Shown one piece after another: positions 1-8,328 of a stretch of DNA of 64,000 bases. This DNA comes from BOKV01 sp041739465 (GTDB lineage: Bacteria; Pseudomonadota; Alphaproteobacteria; Rhizobiales; Rhizobiaceae). The DNA lies in the NCBI GenBank assembly GCA_041739465.1, contig JBGSNX010000083.1, positions 1-64,000 on the forward strand. Reading direction: 5' to 3'. Positions within the stretch are counted from its first letter, which is position 1. Each line of letters opens with the position of its first letter. Position numbers and translations under genes: made by a program. Under the pieces are notes generated by a model. That model did no database searches. It saw nothing but the letters and a program-made list of their open reading frames with translations, and was not told the origin of the DNA.

Positions 1-303
1 GGCGCTGCCTCGGCTGGCGGCATTGTGCTGGTGGACGGGTTCATCGCCACCGCCGCCGCCTTGTGTGCGCTGCGCGCCCGGCCACAAGCAATGCAGTATG
101 TGGTGTTTGCACATCGCTCAAAAGAACCTGGCCACCGGCTGGTGCTGGAAGCACTCCACACTGAGCCGTTGATGGATCTTGACCTACGGCTGGGTGAAGG
201 CACGGGCGCATTGCTGGCCTTCCCGCTGCTCAGGGCCGCCTGTGCAATGCTCGGCGAAATGGCAACCTTTGCCAGCGCCGGGGTCTCCGGCAAGGATAGC
301 TGA
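1..303 (+). CDS. cobT: Nicotinate-nucleotide--dimethylbenzimidazole phosphoribosyltransferase, C-terminal part
   Basis: The gene enters from the left edge; only the last 100 or so residues are visible, open from base 1 to the TGA at 301-303. The enzyme makes alpha-ribazole 5'-phosphate from dimethylbenzimidazole and nicotinate mononucleotide for the lower loop of cobalamin. The visible part has the Gly-rich GGIVLVDGFIATAAA stretch and the HRSKEPGH...LGEGTGALLA pattern of the CobT C-terminus, which contains the catalytic Glu region (LGEGTGA). The stop overlaps the cobS start (TGATG), so the two are translationally coupled. In Pseudomonas denitrificans nomenclature this protein is CobU. The identification is sure from motif and context; the N-terminus lies outside the window. 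Confidence 0.9.
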   Translation, partial: GAASAGGIVLVDGFIATAAALCALRARPQAMQYVVFAHRSKEPGHRLVLEALHTEPLMDLDLRLGEGTGALLAFPLLRAACAMLGEMATFASAGVSGKDS

Positions 304-1073
304 TGCAAACCGAACTCGGCAAACTGCTTCAGGCATTGGCGTTTTTTTCGCGGCTAATTTTGCCCGATACGCTTTGGCGGCTGGCTGCGCCACACCGCCT
401 ACACCAGTGCACACCCTGGTTTCCGGTAGCCGGATTGCTGATCGGCATTGTCCCTGCCGCATTGCTCTGGAGCCTTTCACCGGCATTGCCGCCGTTGGTT
501 GCAGCAGGCCTTGCTGTTGCGGCAGGTGTTTACATAACCGGTGCACTGCACGAGGACGGACTGGCCGACACCGCAGATGGAATTGGCGGCGGATCAACGC
601 GGGAAAAAGCGCTGGAAATCATGCGTGACAGCCGCATTGGCACCTATGGCGCACTGGCGCTGATGTTGTCCATGTTGCTGCGCATTTCCTCTCTCGCCGC
701 AATCACGACAGTGTCGCCCCTGGCGGGTGTTGCGGCATTGCTGGTTTCCCATTCCGCCGGGCGCGGTGCAATTGCACTTGCCCTTGCATTTGCCACATAC
801 GCCCGCACCGAAGGTACCGGTTCGCTGGTTTCACCAGGAATATCCTTGCGCGAATTTGGCTATACGCTTGCAATCAGCCTGCTGCTCGGCCTGCTCTTCG
901 GCGGTGCGGCGGGATTGAGCGCAGTTGCCGCCGGACTTGCAGGAGCCCTGGTGCTGCTTTGGCGATTTCGCCGCAAAACAGGCGGCTATACCGGCGATGC
1001 ACTGGGTGCCATGGAACAGGTGGGCGAGATCATCGTGCTGGTGGTACTGGCAGGGTTCTGGGGGCACTCATGA
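303..1073 (+). CDS. cobS: Adenosylcobinamide-GDP ribazoletransferase (cobalamin synthase)
   Basis: This integral membrane enzyme joins adenosylcobinamide-GDP and alpha-ribazole (or its phosphate), the last assembly step of cobalamin. The 256-residue length is usual for the family. The signature ALHEDGLADTADGIGGG at residues 81-97, followed by REKALEIMRDSRIGTYG, is the conserved acidic metal/substrate site. Several hydrophobic segments follow, at about 43-75, 115-160 and 185-225, with a last one at the C-terminus. The ATG overlaps the cobT stop by one base, and the TGA overlaps the next ATG (ATGA), so cobT-cobS-phosphatase form one coupled transcript for nucleotide-loop assembly. Confidence 0.95.
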   Translation: MQTELGKLLQALAFFSRLILPDTLWRLAAPHRLHQCTPWFPVAGLLIGIVPAALLWSLSPALPPLVAAGLAVAAGVYITGALHEDGLADTADGIGGGSTREKALEIMRDSRIGTYGALALMLSMLLRISSLAAITTVSPLAGVAALLVSHSAGRGAIALALAFATYARTEGTGSLVSPGISLREFGYTLAISLLLGLLFGGAAGLSAVAAGLAGALVLLWRFRRKTGGYTGDALGAMEQVGEIIVLVVLAGFWGHS

Positions 1074-1585
1074 TTTTTCTGCGACACCCACGTCCGGGAA
1101 TTGATCCGGGCATCTGTTACGGTCGCCTTGACATCGACATCCACGCCGATGGGCATGGCGAAATAGAAAAGGCTGTTGCAACCGCACCGCGCGCAAAATT
1201 CCTGCTCGCAAGCCCTGCCTTGCGCTGCGCCAGGCTCGCGCAAGCGATTGCCGCGCGCGACGGACTGGAAGTTTGTTTCGACGAGCGGCTTTGGGAAATG
1301 AACATGGGCGACTGGGAAGGCCTGGCCTGGAAAGACATTCCGCGCGACCTGAGCGAACATTGGCTCAAGGACCCGTTCAACCGCGCCTGCCCGAATGGCG
1401 AAAACTTTCGGCAGGTTCAAGAACGGGTCGTTTCTGCACTGGAAGAATACGCGGACGACATAACAGTGGTTTGCCATGCCGGCCCGATACGCGCCGTGCA
1501 AATGGCCTGGAATGGGCTCAGTTTTGCAGAAGCCTTTTCGTCGACACCGCCTTACGCAACGCCGATTGAACTCATCCGGAAATAA
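1070..1585 (+). CDS. Histidine phosphatase family protein, probable alpha-ribazole phosphatase
   Basis: A 171-residue phosphoglycerate-mutase-fold phosphatase. The catalytic histidine motif is FLRHPRP (His6) instead of the common RHG, followed by GICYGRLDIDI, a pattern typical of the alpha-ribazole phosphatase branch. The second conserved His is in VCHAGPIRAV (His136), and WEMNMGDWEG near 76-85 carries the acidic residue region. The likely job is removal of the 5' phosphate from alpha-ribazole phosphate (Salmonella CobC role). The ATG at 1070 overlaps the cobS stop by ATGA, which favours it over an upstream in-frame start at 959 inside cobS. The 3' end overlaps the convergent cobD by 14 bases. 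Substrate is inferred from operon position. Confidence 0.8.
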   Translation: MIFLRHPRPGIDPGICYGRLDIDIHADGHGEIEKAVATAPRAKFLLASPALRCARLAQAIAARDGLEVCFDERLWEMNMGDWEGLAWKDIPRDLSEHWLKDPFNRACPNGENFRQVQERVVSALEEYADDITVVCHAGPIRAVQMAWNGLSFAEAFSSTPPYATPIELIRK

Positions 1586-2546
1586 CCAGAGCCAACGCGG
1601 TCAATCCCCAAAGCGCGAAGCATGCGCGCGCAAACAGCGCCAGTGCCAGATCGATTTCGGCAATGTCCAGACCCGTCTTGCCAGAGCCGTTCAACCAAGC
1701 CTGTTGTACGCTTTCACCGGCATAGATTCTTGGCCCGCCAAGTGCAAACCCGAGCCCGTGCGCGAACGCAGATTCCGGCCAGCCGGCATTGGGCGAGCGG
1801 TGCAGACCAGCATCGCGCAAGGCCCCACCGATGGATACCCTCGCCGATGCAACCCCATGGATGCTTGCAACCCCTACCGCAACAAGCGCCGCAGAAAGGC
1901 GCGCTGGCACCAGATTGGCAAAATCATCCGCCTTTGCGGACCATTTGCCGAAATCCTCATATTTTTCAGACCGATGACCAATCATTGAATCCGCGGTGTT
2001 CAGCATCTTGTAGGCAAACAGGCCCGGCAGACCCAGCAGCGCATACCAAAATGCCGGCGCGACAACGCCATCTGAGAAGTTTTCCGCAAGGCTCTCTATT
2101 GCAGCGCGGCTGACGCCGGAGCGATCAAGCGATTGCGGATTGCGTCCCACAATCATTGAGACTGCCTTGCGCCCGCCTTCCAGCCCGCCGGTTCGCAAAA
2201 CTTCCGAAACTGCCCGTACATGATCGGACAGGCTCTTTTGTGCCAGCAGGATTGCAACAATTGCGATCTCTGCCAGCCAGCCGATCGGACCTGCCCAATG
2301 CAGGACGAGGTTGGCCAATACGCCTGCCAGCAGCGCAACGGACAGCATCGCAAAAAGTGCAAGCGCCCCGGCCTGCCGGCGCATTGGTGCAGTATCGCTC
2401 TCCTGGTTGAGGCGTTGATCGAGGAACCCGACCCATTTTCCGAACCAGACGACCGGGTGGGGAAATTTTCGCCACAACCAGTCCGGATCTCCGATGAACC
2501 AGTCGACGACCAAGGCAAACAACAGGATGAAAAGATGGACGGTCAT
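1572..2546 (-). CDS. cobD: Adenosylcobinamide-phosphate synthase (CbiB/CobD)
   Basis: A 324-residue polytopic membrane protein that attaches aminopropanol (or its phosphate) to adenosylcobyric acid to give adenosylcobinamide (phosphate). Diagnostic N-terminal features are VVDWFIGDPDWLWRKFPHPV and WFGKWVGFLD. The centre has SLAENFSDGVVAPAFWYAL and ADSMIGHRSEKYEDFG, both hallmarks of the CbiB family. It is the last gene of the minus-strand operon cobA-cobB-cobC-cobD; its ATG overlaps the stop of cobC (ATGA at 2543-2546). The symbol follows the P. denitrificans/Rhizobium scheme; in Salmonella the protein is CbiB, while Salmonella CobD is the decarboxylase encoded by the neighbouring gene. Confidence 0.93.
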   Translation of the reverse strand: MTVHLFILLFALVVDWFIGDPDWLWRKFPHPVVWFGKWVGFLDQRLNQESDTAPMRRQAGALALFAMLSVALLAGVLANLVLHWAGPIGWLAEIAIVAILLAQKSLSDHVRAVSEVLRTGGLEGGRKAVSMIVGRNPQSLDRSGVSRAAIESLAENFSDGVVAPAFWYALLGLPGLFAYKMLNTADSMIGHRSEKYEDFGKWSAKADDFANLVPARLSAALVAVGVASIHGVASARVSIGGALRDAGLHRSPNAGWPESAFAHGLGFALGGPRIYAGESVQQAWLNGSGKTGLDIAEIDLALALFARACFALWGLTALALVISG

Positions 2547-3571
2547 GGCTTTGGCCGCACAATCAATTTGAGGGTGGAAGCAAGCCGCTCATTGCCATTG
2601 CCCGAAAGTCCGAACCGGAGCAAGTGAGGTCTGTCAGGAAAAGGTCGAACCAATATTTTCGCTTGCATCAATTCCTGTGCGATGCGTGTGGCATCGCGAT
2701 GACGAGCCAGCACGAAAAGGCCGTTTTTCCCGGCAATCTCGAAGCCGCAATCTTCAAGCAGTTCAGCTAGCATTGATGATTGCTGCGCCAGTCGTTCGCG
2801 CATCTGCGCGCCCCATTCAACATTGCTCAAAGCCGCTGTGCCGATTTCCAGCGCCGGACCGCTGACGGCCCAGGGCCCAAACCAATTGGCAATCCCTGCA
2901 GCCATTTCCGGGCGACAGATGGCGAATCCAAGTCGCACCCCGGCAAGGCCAAAGAACTTGCCGAAAGATTTGAGAACGATTGCGTTTTCCGGCAAATTGG
3001 CAACGAAACTGCGGGTTGGATCGGTGTCGCAAAATGCTTCATCGATGACCAGATGCCCGGCATTTCGCTGCAGCAGACTTGCAAGGTCGTTTGTCTCGTG
3101 TTCTGGCCAGAATGTCCCGTCCGGATTGTTGGGATGCACCAGAACCGCCAGTGTTTCATCGTCCAAAACGCCATCGGGCGTCGATACTTCGCGCACGATC
3201 CGCCCTGTTTTTGCAGCGCAATGGGCATGTTCGCGGTAGGTGCCGCTTGGCGGTGAAACTATGCTCGCAGTGCCCCCGTCAAGAAGACGGGGCAACGCCT
3301 CGATCAGCGCTTGTGTGCCCGGCGTGGCAACGATGTCGAGATGCTTCGGCACACCATAGAACTGACGCGCCGCTGCGAGCAGACGGGCCAGTGCGGCACT
3401 GTCTGGCAACCGGCACCAGGCATCCTGCGATACGGGCGCCACAGGAAATGATGTCGGATTGATCCCCGTGGAAATGTCGAGCCAATCCTGCCGATCGCCG
3501 CCATGTACTGCCATGGCGCGGTCCAAGGCTCCGCCGTGATAAATTGGTGTCAAAGGTAAAGCCTTGCTCAT
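2543..3571 (-). CDS. cobC: Threonine-phosphate decarboxylase (PLP aminotransferase fold)
   Basis: A 342-residue fold-type I PLP enzyme that makes (R)-1-aminopropan-2-yl phosphate from threonine phosphate, the linker used by CobD. The N-terminus IYHGGALDRA and DWLDISTGINPTSFP match the CobC/HisC-like family. The PLP lysine lies in LKSFGKFFGLAGVRLGF (Lys205), and VLVHPNNPDGTFWP and VIDEAFCD provide the Asn and Asp cofactor contacts. An in-frame start lies 20 codons upstream at 3631, but the ATG at 3571 overlaps the cobB stop (ATGA) and gives the normal N-terminus, so I chose 3571. It sits between cobB and cobD in a fully overlapping operon. Confidence 0.93.
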   Translation of the reverse strand: MSKALPLTPIYHGGALDRAMAVHGGDRQDWLDISTGINPTSFPVAPVSQDAWCRLPDSAALARLLAAARQFYGVPKHLDIVATPGTQALIEALPRLLDGGTASIVSPPSGTYREHAHCAAKTGRIVREVSTPDGVLDDETLAVLVHPNNPDGTFWPEHETNDLASLLQRNAGHLVIDEAFCDTDPTRSFVANLPENAIVLKSFGKFFGLAGVRLGFAICRPEMAAGIANWFGPWAVSGPALEIGTAALSNVEWGAQMRERLAQQSSMLAELLEDCGFEIAGKNGLFVLARHRDATRIAQELMQAKILVRPFPDRPHLLRFGLSGNGNERLASTLKLIVRPKP

Positions 3572-4851
3572 TCTGCCTCGATCAAATGCATGTAGGAACC
3601 GCTCACCGAACCATTGCGCAAACCATGCCATCCAAGGTCGGTACCGAGCGCGTCCTTTGCGGCAAACAGCCTGTCGCCATCTTCGCGCAGCGCGGTAGAG
3701 TAGTGGAACTCGTGGCCCATCAGTCTTTCACCTGCAAAATAATGCGATGGCGCAACCAGCCGCCGATAGCCGAGGGAAAGCTTGCGCCTTGCAAAACTGG
3801 TTTCGAGCCGCAGCAATCCGCACATCGCGTGACGCTTGCCTTCACCATCTTCAATGCCATCGCCCAAGACCATGTAGCCGCCGCACTCGCCATGAATGGC
3901 AATGCCGCGGGCTGCCGCTGCCTGCATTGCAGCTTGGAAAACCGTTGCTGCTGAAAGCCTGCCGCCATGCAGTTCCGGATAACCACCGGGCAGGAAGATG
4001 GCATCGGCGTCCAAGGCCGGAGCCTCGTTGGCCAGCGGCGAGAAAAAGCTCAGTTCCGCCCCTGCGGCACGCCAGTCAGCTTCCATGTGCGGATAGAAAA
4101 ACGTGAACGCGGGGTCGCGGGCAATCGCCACCTTGCCACCGGGCGGCAGCAGGCGACTAACCGTTCCAACAGGCATTTCCATGGGCAAGAATGCTTCAAC
4201 CAGTGCATCCAGATCGACGCACTCGCGCACAATGCCTGCAGCTTTTGCGACGAATGCATCGATCTCCTGCATCTCGCCAGCTTGCACCAGACCCAGATGG
4301 CGTTCGGGAAGCAACAAGGCGTCTGTACGCGCTATGGTTCCCAGAACCCGCACGTCTATTGCGCCAAGCGCGGATTCAAGCATCGCAGCATGCCGCGCGC
4401 CACCGGTCTTGTTGAGGATCACTCCTGAAAGGTTCAGCCCCGCGCGGTGATCGCGAAACCCGCGAACCAGCGCAGCAATCGAGTGGGATTGTCTGGCTGC
4501 ATCAACCACCAGAACCACAGGCAGGCCAAGCGTCTGCGCAAGGTCTGCGGCGCTGCCGGTTCCATCTGCAGCCCCGTCATAAAGGCCCATCATCGCCTCT
4601 ACCAGAAGGTGGCTGCCGCCTTGCCCCGCCGCGATCTGGCGCAACCTTGGCGCAGACATGGCCCACGGGTCCAGGTTGACAGATGGTTTGCCGCAGGCAG
4701 CGGCATGAAAGCCTGGATCAATGAAGTCAGGGCCAGCCTTGGCAGCGCGAATGTCGACGCCACGCTCTACCAGTGCCCGCAGCAACGCCAGTGTCAGAAC
4801 CGTCTTGCCACTGCCCGAAGCAGGCGCAGCAAGCATCAGGCCGCGTTGCAT
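3568..4851 (-). CDS. cobB: Cobyrinate/hydrogenobyrinate a,c-diamide synthase
   Basis: A 427-residue ATP- and glutamine-dependent amidase of side chains a and c of the corrin ring. The N-terminal dethiobiotin-synthetase-like domain carries the P-loop AAPASGSGKT (residues 8-17) and KAGPDFIDPGFH. The C-terminal class I-like glutaminase domain has the nucleophile Cys in HGECGGYMVLG and a His in GHEFHYST. An in-frame TTG start at 4860 would overlap cobA; the ATG at 4851, two bases after the cobA stop, gives the usual MQRGLMLAAPASG beginning and was chosen. Whether the substrate already holds cobalt depends on the route used (see findings). The stop overlaps the cobC start. Confidence 0.93.
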   Translation of the reverse strand: MQRGLMLAAPASGSGKTVLTLALLRALVERGVDIRAAKAGPDFIDPGFHAAACGKPSVNLDPWAMSAPRLRQIAAGQGGSHLLVEAMMGLYDGAADGTGSAADLAQTLGLPVVLVVDAARQSHSIAALVRGFRDHRAGLNLSGVILNKTGGARHAAMLESALGAIDVRVLGTIARTDALLLPERHLGLVQAGEMQEIDAFVAKAAGIVRECVDLDALVEAFLPMEMPVGTVSRLLPPGGKVAIARDPAFTFFYPHMEADWRAAGAELSFFSPLANEAPALDADAIFLPGGYPELHGGRLSAATVFQAAMQAAAARGIAIHGECGGYMVLGDGIEDGEGKRHAMCGLLRLETSFARRKLSLGYRRLVAPSHYFAGERLMGHEFHYSTALREDGDRLFAAKDALGTDLGWHGLRNGSVSGSYMHLIEAE

Positions 4852-4853
4852 GG

Positions 4854-5693
4854 TCAACAAGCATCGCGCTGTTGACGGTGTCCAAGCGGATCGGCGACGA
4901 GGACTTTGCCTGCCTCTGCGCCCAGCCAGTCAAGCGCACTGCGCAGCCGCACCACTTCGCCAACAACAATGATTGCCGGTGGCTTCAATCCGCTTGCTTC
5001 AAGGTCGGCAACCGACTTTTCAAGGGTTGTTTCCAGCACTTTTTGTTGCGCGGCCGTGGCATCGCAGACAAAGGCAACCGGCGTTGTGCCATCCCGCCCA
5101 TGGGCCATCAACTGATTGCAAATGACATCCCAATGCTTCATCGCCATGTACATCACCAGCACCGGCGAACCTTTTGAAACGCTCTGCCAATCAATGCTGT
5201 CAGGTACCACTCCGCCTGAATCATGCCCGGTCAGAAACGTCACGGTGTGGTTGAGATCACGGTGGGTCATCGGAATGCCGGCATAGGCAAGGCCGCCCAG
5301 CCCCGCCGATATGCCTGGCACTACCCGGAAAGGTATTCCCGCCTCAACCAGGGTCAGGGCTTCTTCACCGCCTCGTCCGAACATGAACGGGTCGCCGCCC
5401 TTCAGCCGCAAAACCCGCTTGCCTTTTCTTGCATGCTCGACCAGCAGAAGAGAAATGTCGCGCTGCTTGGGCGAAGGCTTGCCACCACGCTTGCCGGCAA
5501 ATTTCAGCTCTGCGCCAGGCTTTGCAAGTTTGAGGATTTCTTCATTGACGAGCGCGTCATAGACAATGACGTCCGCTTCGCGCAGCCCCTGCACGGCGAG
5601 CATCGTCAACAGGCCCGGATCACCCGGTCCAGCCCCCGTCAGCCAGACTGTGCCGGGATTGAAGTGTGCACCTGTTACCAGCGCATCAGTCAT
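4854..5693 (-). CDS. cobA: Uroporphyrinogen-III C-methyltransferase (SUMT)
   Basis: A 279-residue SAM-dependent enzyme that methylates uroporphyrinogen III at C2 and C7 to precorrin-2, the committed step to corrins. It shows the tetrapyrrole methylase pattern: WLTGAGPGDPGLLT near residue 18, YDALV, FAGKRGGK, RLKGGDPFMFGRGGEE, and VPGISAGLGGLAYAGIPMTHR. Two ATGs are possible (5702 and 5693). On the minus strand an AAAAAGGGA Shine-Dalgarno-like run abuts the first and lies about nine bases before the second, so I prefer 5693. It leads the operon cobA-cobB-cobC-cobD and is divergent from cbiD; the 68-base gap must hold both promoters. No siroheme CysG fusion is seen. Confidence 0.93.
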   Translation of the reverse strand: MTDALVTGAHFNPGTVWLTGAGPGDPGLLTMLAVQGLREADVIVYDALVNEEILKLAKPGAELKFAGKRGGKPSPKQRDISLLLVEHARKGKRVLRLKGGDPFMFGRGGEEALTLVEAGIPFRVVPGISAGLGGLAYAGIPMTHRDLNHTVTFLTGHDSGGVVPDSIDWQSVSKGSPVLVMYMAMKHWDVICNQLMAHGRDGTTPVAFVCDATAAQQKVLETTLEKSVADLEASGLKPPAIIVVGEVVRLRSALDWLGAEAGKVLVADPLGHRQQRDAC

Positions 5694-5761
5694 TGCATGC
5701 ATTCCCTTTTTTGCAATCGCGAACCGTTTGCCGAAACTTTTTGCTCGCCTATAAGGATTGC

Positions 5762-6880
5762 ATGGCGAGTTTGGACACTGAAACTGGAATTGACAAGCCG
5801 GAAGGCAGCCTTCGGCGTGGCTGGACCACCGGCGCGTGCGCGACGGCTGCGGTCAAGGCTGCCCTCGGCGCATTGCTGAACGGTCGGTTCGAGGACCCCG
5901 TCACCATTCGCCTGCCCAAGGGAGAAACCCCGAGCTTTGCGCTTTCCACCGAAGAACTCGGAAAGGACTTTGCTTCCGCCGGCATCGTCAAGGATGCAGG
6001 CGATGATCCCGATGTAACCCATGGAGCCACCATAATGGCCAAGGTCCGGCGTGGATTGCCGGGAAGCGGCATTGTATTTCACCGTGGCGAAGGCGTGGGT
6101 CTGGTAACCCGCGCCGGACTGCCTGTCGAAGTGGGGGAACCGGCGATCAACCCCGTCCCTCGCGCCATGATGCGCGAAGTCGTCCTTGAGCTTTGCTCGG
6201 ATGCCGGCATCGAACCTGATATCGAAATCACCCTTTCCGTGCCCGGTGGCGAGCGCATTGCCGAACGCACCTGGAACCCGCGCCTTGGCATTGTTGGCGG
6301 CATTTCCATTCTGGGAACCACCGGCATTGTCGTGCCGTTCTCCTGTTCGGCCTGGATACATTCCATCCATCGCGGCATCGATGTTTCGCGTGCAGCCGGG
6401 GTACGCCACGTCTTGGGCGCGACGGGCAGCACGTCCGAGGACGCAGCGCGCGCGCTTTACGAATTTCCCGATCATGCCCTGCTCGACATGGGCGACTTTG
6501 CCGGCGGGTTGCTCAAATATTTGCGGGAGCATCCGATAGCACGCCTGACTATGGCCGGTGGTTTTGCAAAGTTTGCCAAGCTCAGCCACGGCGCGCTTGA
6601 CCTGCATTCTGGCCGAAGCCAAATAGACATGGACTGGCTGGCTGGCGAGGCCAAGGCCTGCGGTGCAGATGCGACCGCGGTTGAAGCCATGCGGCATGCC
6701 AACACCGCTATGGAGGCCCTTGCCCTGAGCGGCTGCGAGAGTGCCCTTGCTGCGAGGATTTCGCAGGGCGCCCGCCGCACTGCCCTGAACGTATTGCGCG
6801 GTGCGCCTGTGGAAGTCGAAACGATTGTCGTTTCGCGCGACGGACGCATCCTTGCGCGCGATGGCAAATTCGATGGCTGA
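5762..6880 (+). CDS. cbiD: Cobalt-precorrin-5B C1-methyltransferase CbiD
   Basis: A 372-residue CbiD protein; it methylates C1 of precorrin-5B in the route that uses CbiG. It has the family N-terminus RRGWTTGACATAAVKAALGAL, then GDDPDVTHGATI, and NPRLGIVGGISILGTTGIVVPFS. The ATG at 5762 gives this compact N-terminus; the reading frame is open upstream but that part overlaps divergent cobA. CbiD is unrelated to CobF, the C1 methyltransferase of the classical aerobic route, which is not seen here. It overlaps the following cobK start by eight bases, so the two are co-translated. Identification is strong; whether the substrate carries cobalt is inference. Confidence 0.93.
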   Translation: MASLDTETGIDKPEGSLRRGWTTGACATAAVKAALGALLNGRFEDPVTIRLPKGETPSFALSTEELGKDFASAGIVKDAGDDPDVTHGATIMAKVRRGLPGSGIVFHRGEGVGLVTRAGLPVEVGEPAINPVPRAMMREVVLELCSDAGIEPDIEITLSVPGGERIAERTWNPRLGIVGGISILGTTGIVVPFSCSAWIHSIHRGIDVSRAAGVRHVLGATGSTSEDAARALYEFPDHALLDMGDFAGGLLKYLREHPIARLTMAGGFAKFAKLSHGALDLHSGRSQIDMDWLAGEAKACGADATAVEAMRHANTAMEALALSGCESALAARISQGARRTALNVLRGAPVEVETIVVSRDGRILARDGKFDG

Positions 6881-7541
6881 GAAAATTCTCATACTTGGCG
6901 GCACGGCTGAAGCCGCCGATCTTGCGGCAGGACTTGTTGCGCAAGGAAACAATGTAACTTCGTCACTGGCCGGACGTACCCGCGAACCGTTGCCGCTGGC
7001 CGGAAAGGTGCGAACCGGCGGGTTTGGCGGTGCCAAAGGTCTGGCGCAATATTTGCGCGAAAACGCTTTTGACCGGTTGATCGACGCCACCCATCCTTTC
7101 GCCAAGCAAATATCTGCCAACGCGCGCGAAGCTGCAGCATTGACCGGGATCGCGTTCGAACAACGCACTCGCGCGCCATGGCCCCGTCTTCCTGAAGACA
7201 ACTGGATCTGCGTTGAAACCCTCGAAGCAGCCCGTGATGCAATTCCCGCAAACGCGCGCGTTCTGCTGGCTCTGGGTTCGCAGCACATTGCCCGATTTGC
7301 CACCCGGTCAAACGTCCACTTTCTGGTGCGCATGGTCGATCCGCCACAAGCCCCGCTGGCCCTGCCAAGCCATGAACTGGTCATCGGCCTTCCATCAGCC
7401 GACCCGATTGTTGAAGCGGAACTGTTCAGGCGATTTGCCATCACGCACCTTGTCAGCCGCAATTCGGGCGGCACCCGCGCCTACGCCAAGATCGAGGCTG
7501 CAAGGCAAATGAAACTGCCGGTGATAATCCTCCAATCATAA
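6873..7541 (+). CDS. cobK: Precorrin-6A reductase (CobK/CbiJ)
   Basis: A 222-residue NAD(P)H-dependent reductase that converts (cobalt-)precorrin-6A to 6B. The N-terminus EKILILGGTAEAADLA is a dinucleotide-binding start; GFGGAKGLAQYLRENA, DATHPFAKQISANA and the C-terminal HLVSRNSGGTRAYAKIEAA with RQMKLPVIIL are family signatures. The ATG at 6873 overlaps the cbiD stop. A longer in-frame start at 6801 would lie well inside cbiD and add residues the family lacks. It converges with cobM, leaving a 10-base gap and no visible terminator. Confidence is high from motifs and from its place between the C1 methylation and CobL steps. Confidence 0.9.
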   Translation: MAEKILILGGTAEAADLAAGLVAQGNNVTSSLAGRTREPLPLAGKVRTGGFGGAKGLAQYLRENAFDRLIDATHPFAKQISANAREAAALTGIAFEQRTRAPWPRLPEDNWICVETLEAARDAIPANARVLLALGSQHIARFATRSNVHFLVRMVDPPQAPLALPSHELVIGLPSADPIVEAELFRRFAITHLVSRNSGGTRAYAKIEAARQMKLPVIILQS

Positions 7542-7551
7542 CCGTCAAAAC

Positions 7552-8328
7552 TCACGTCTCCGCCTTCTTTTTTCCCCGGTTTCGCAGCACATGGGAAAAA
7601 TCGGCATTGTACAAATCGCTGTCACGGAAATGTTCGTTCCCGAAGACGCGCCCAACCAGCACGAGCGCCGTGCGGGTGATCTTGGCCTCGCGCACCTTCT
7701 CCTTCATTTCAGCAAGCGTGGTGCGAATGTACAATTCGTCCGGCCAGGTGGCGCGATAGGCAATCACCACTGGGCAATCTGCACCGTAATATGGCTCAAG
7801 CGCCCGGCGGATGTAATCGAGATTGCGGATGGAAAGATGGATCGCCAGTGTCGCGCGCGACTGGCCAAGCACTTCAAGAGTTTCATGCTCCGGCATAGAA
7901 GAAGCCTTCATGCCGGTTCGTGTCACGATAACTGTCTGGGCAATTTCCGGCAGCGTCAGTTCGGTGGACAGTTTTGCCGCCGCCGCAGCAAAAGCTGGCA
8001 CGCCAGGCACCACTTCATAGGGGATGGATAACGCGTTGAGCCTGCGCATCTGTTCGGCAACCGCACCGTAGATCGACGGGTCGCCGGAGTGGACGCGCGC
8101 AACATCCTGCCCCTTGGCATGGGCGGCAACCATCTCTTCGATGATTGCGTCCAGATGCATCGGCGCTGTGTCGAGCACCCGCGCACCCGCAGGCACTGCT
8201 GCAACAATTTCTGGCGGTACCAGCGATCCGGCATAAAGACAGACCGGGCAACTCTCTATCAGTCGCAGACCACGAACGGTAATGAGATCGGGCGCACCCG
8301 GTCCGGCACCAATGAAATAGACGGTCAT
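7552..8328 (-). CDS. cobM: Precorrin-4 C11-methyltransferase
   Basis: A 258-residue tetrapyrrole methylase that adds the C11 methyl group with SAM. It begins VYFIGAGPGAPDLITVRG and carries CLYAGSLVPPEI, the variable-loop ARVHSGDPSIYGAVAEQM, and VVPGVPAFAAAAAKLSTELT, all CobM/CbiF features. The ATG at 8328 overlaps the stop of the upstream cbiG/cobJ gene (ATGA), which rules against the in-frame start 66 bases further upstream. It is the last gene of the long minus-strand operon that starts near 14.2 kb. The product feeds CbiG in the cobalt-early order, or CobF in the aerobic order; only CbiG is present here. Confidence 0.92.
   Translation of the reverse strand: MTVYFIGAGPGAPDLITVRGLRLIESCPVCLYAGSLVPPEIVAAVPAGARVLDTAPMHLDAIIEEMVAAHAKGQDVARVHSGDPSIYGAVAEQMRRLNALSIPYEVVPGVPAFAAAAAKLSTELTLPEIAQTVIVTRTGMKASSMPEHETLEVLGQSRATLAIHLSIRNLDYIRRALEPYYGADCPVVIAYRATWPDELYIRTTLAEMKEKVREAKITRTALVLVGRVFGNEHFRDSDLYNADFSHVLRNRGKKKAET

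Noticed and set aside
5690..7474. Long minus-strand open frame of 594 codons opposite cbiD and cobK
   Set aside because: It is antisense to two well-matched cobalamin genes, its composition is Arg/Ala-rich shadow-type, and no family motif is present.
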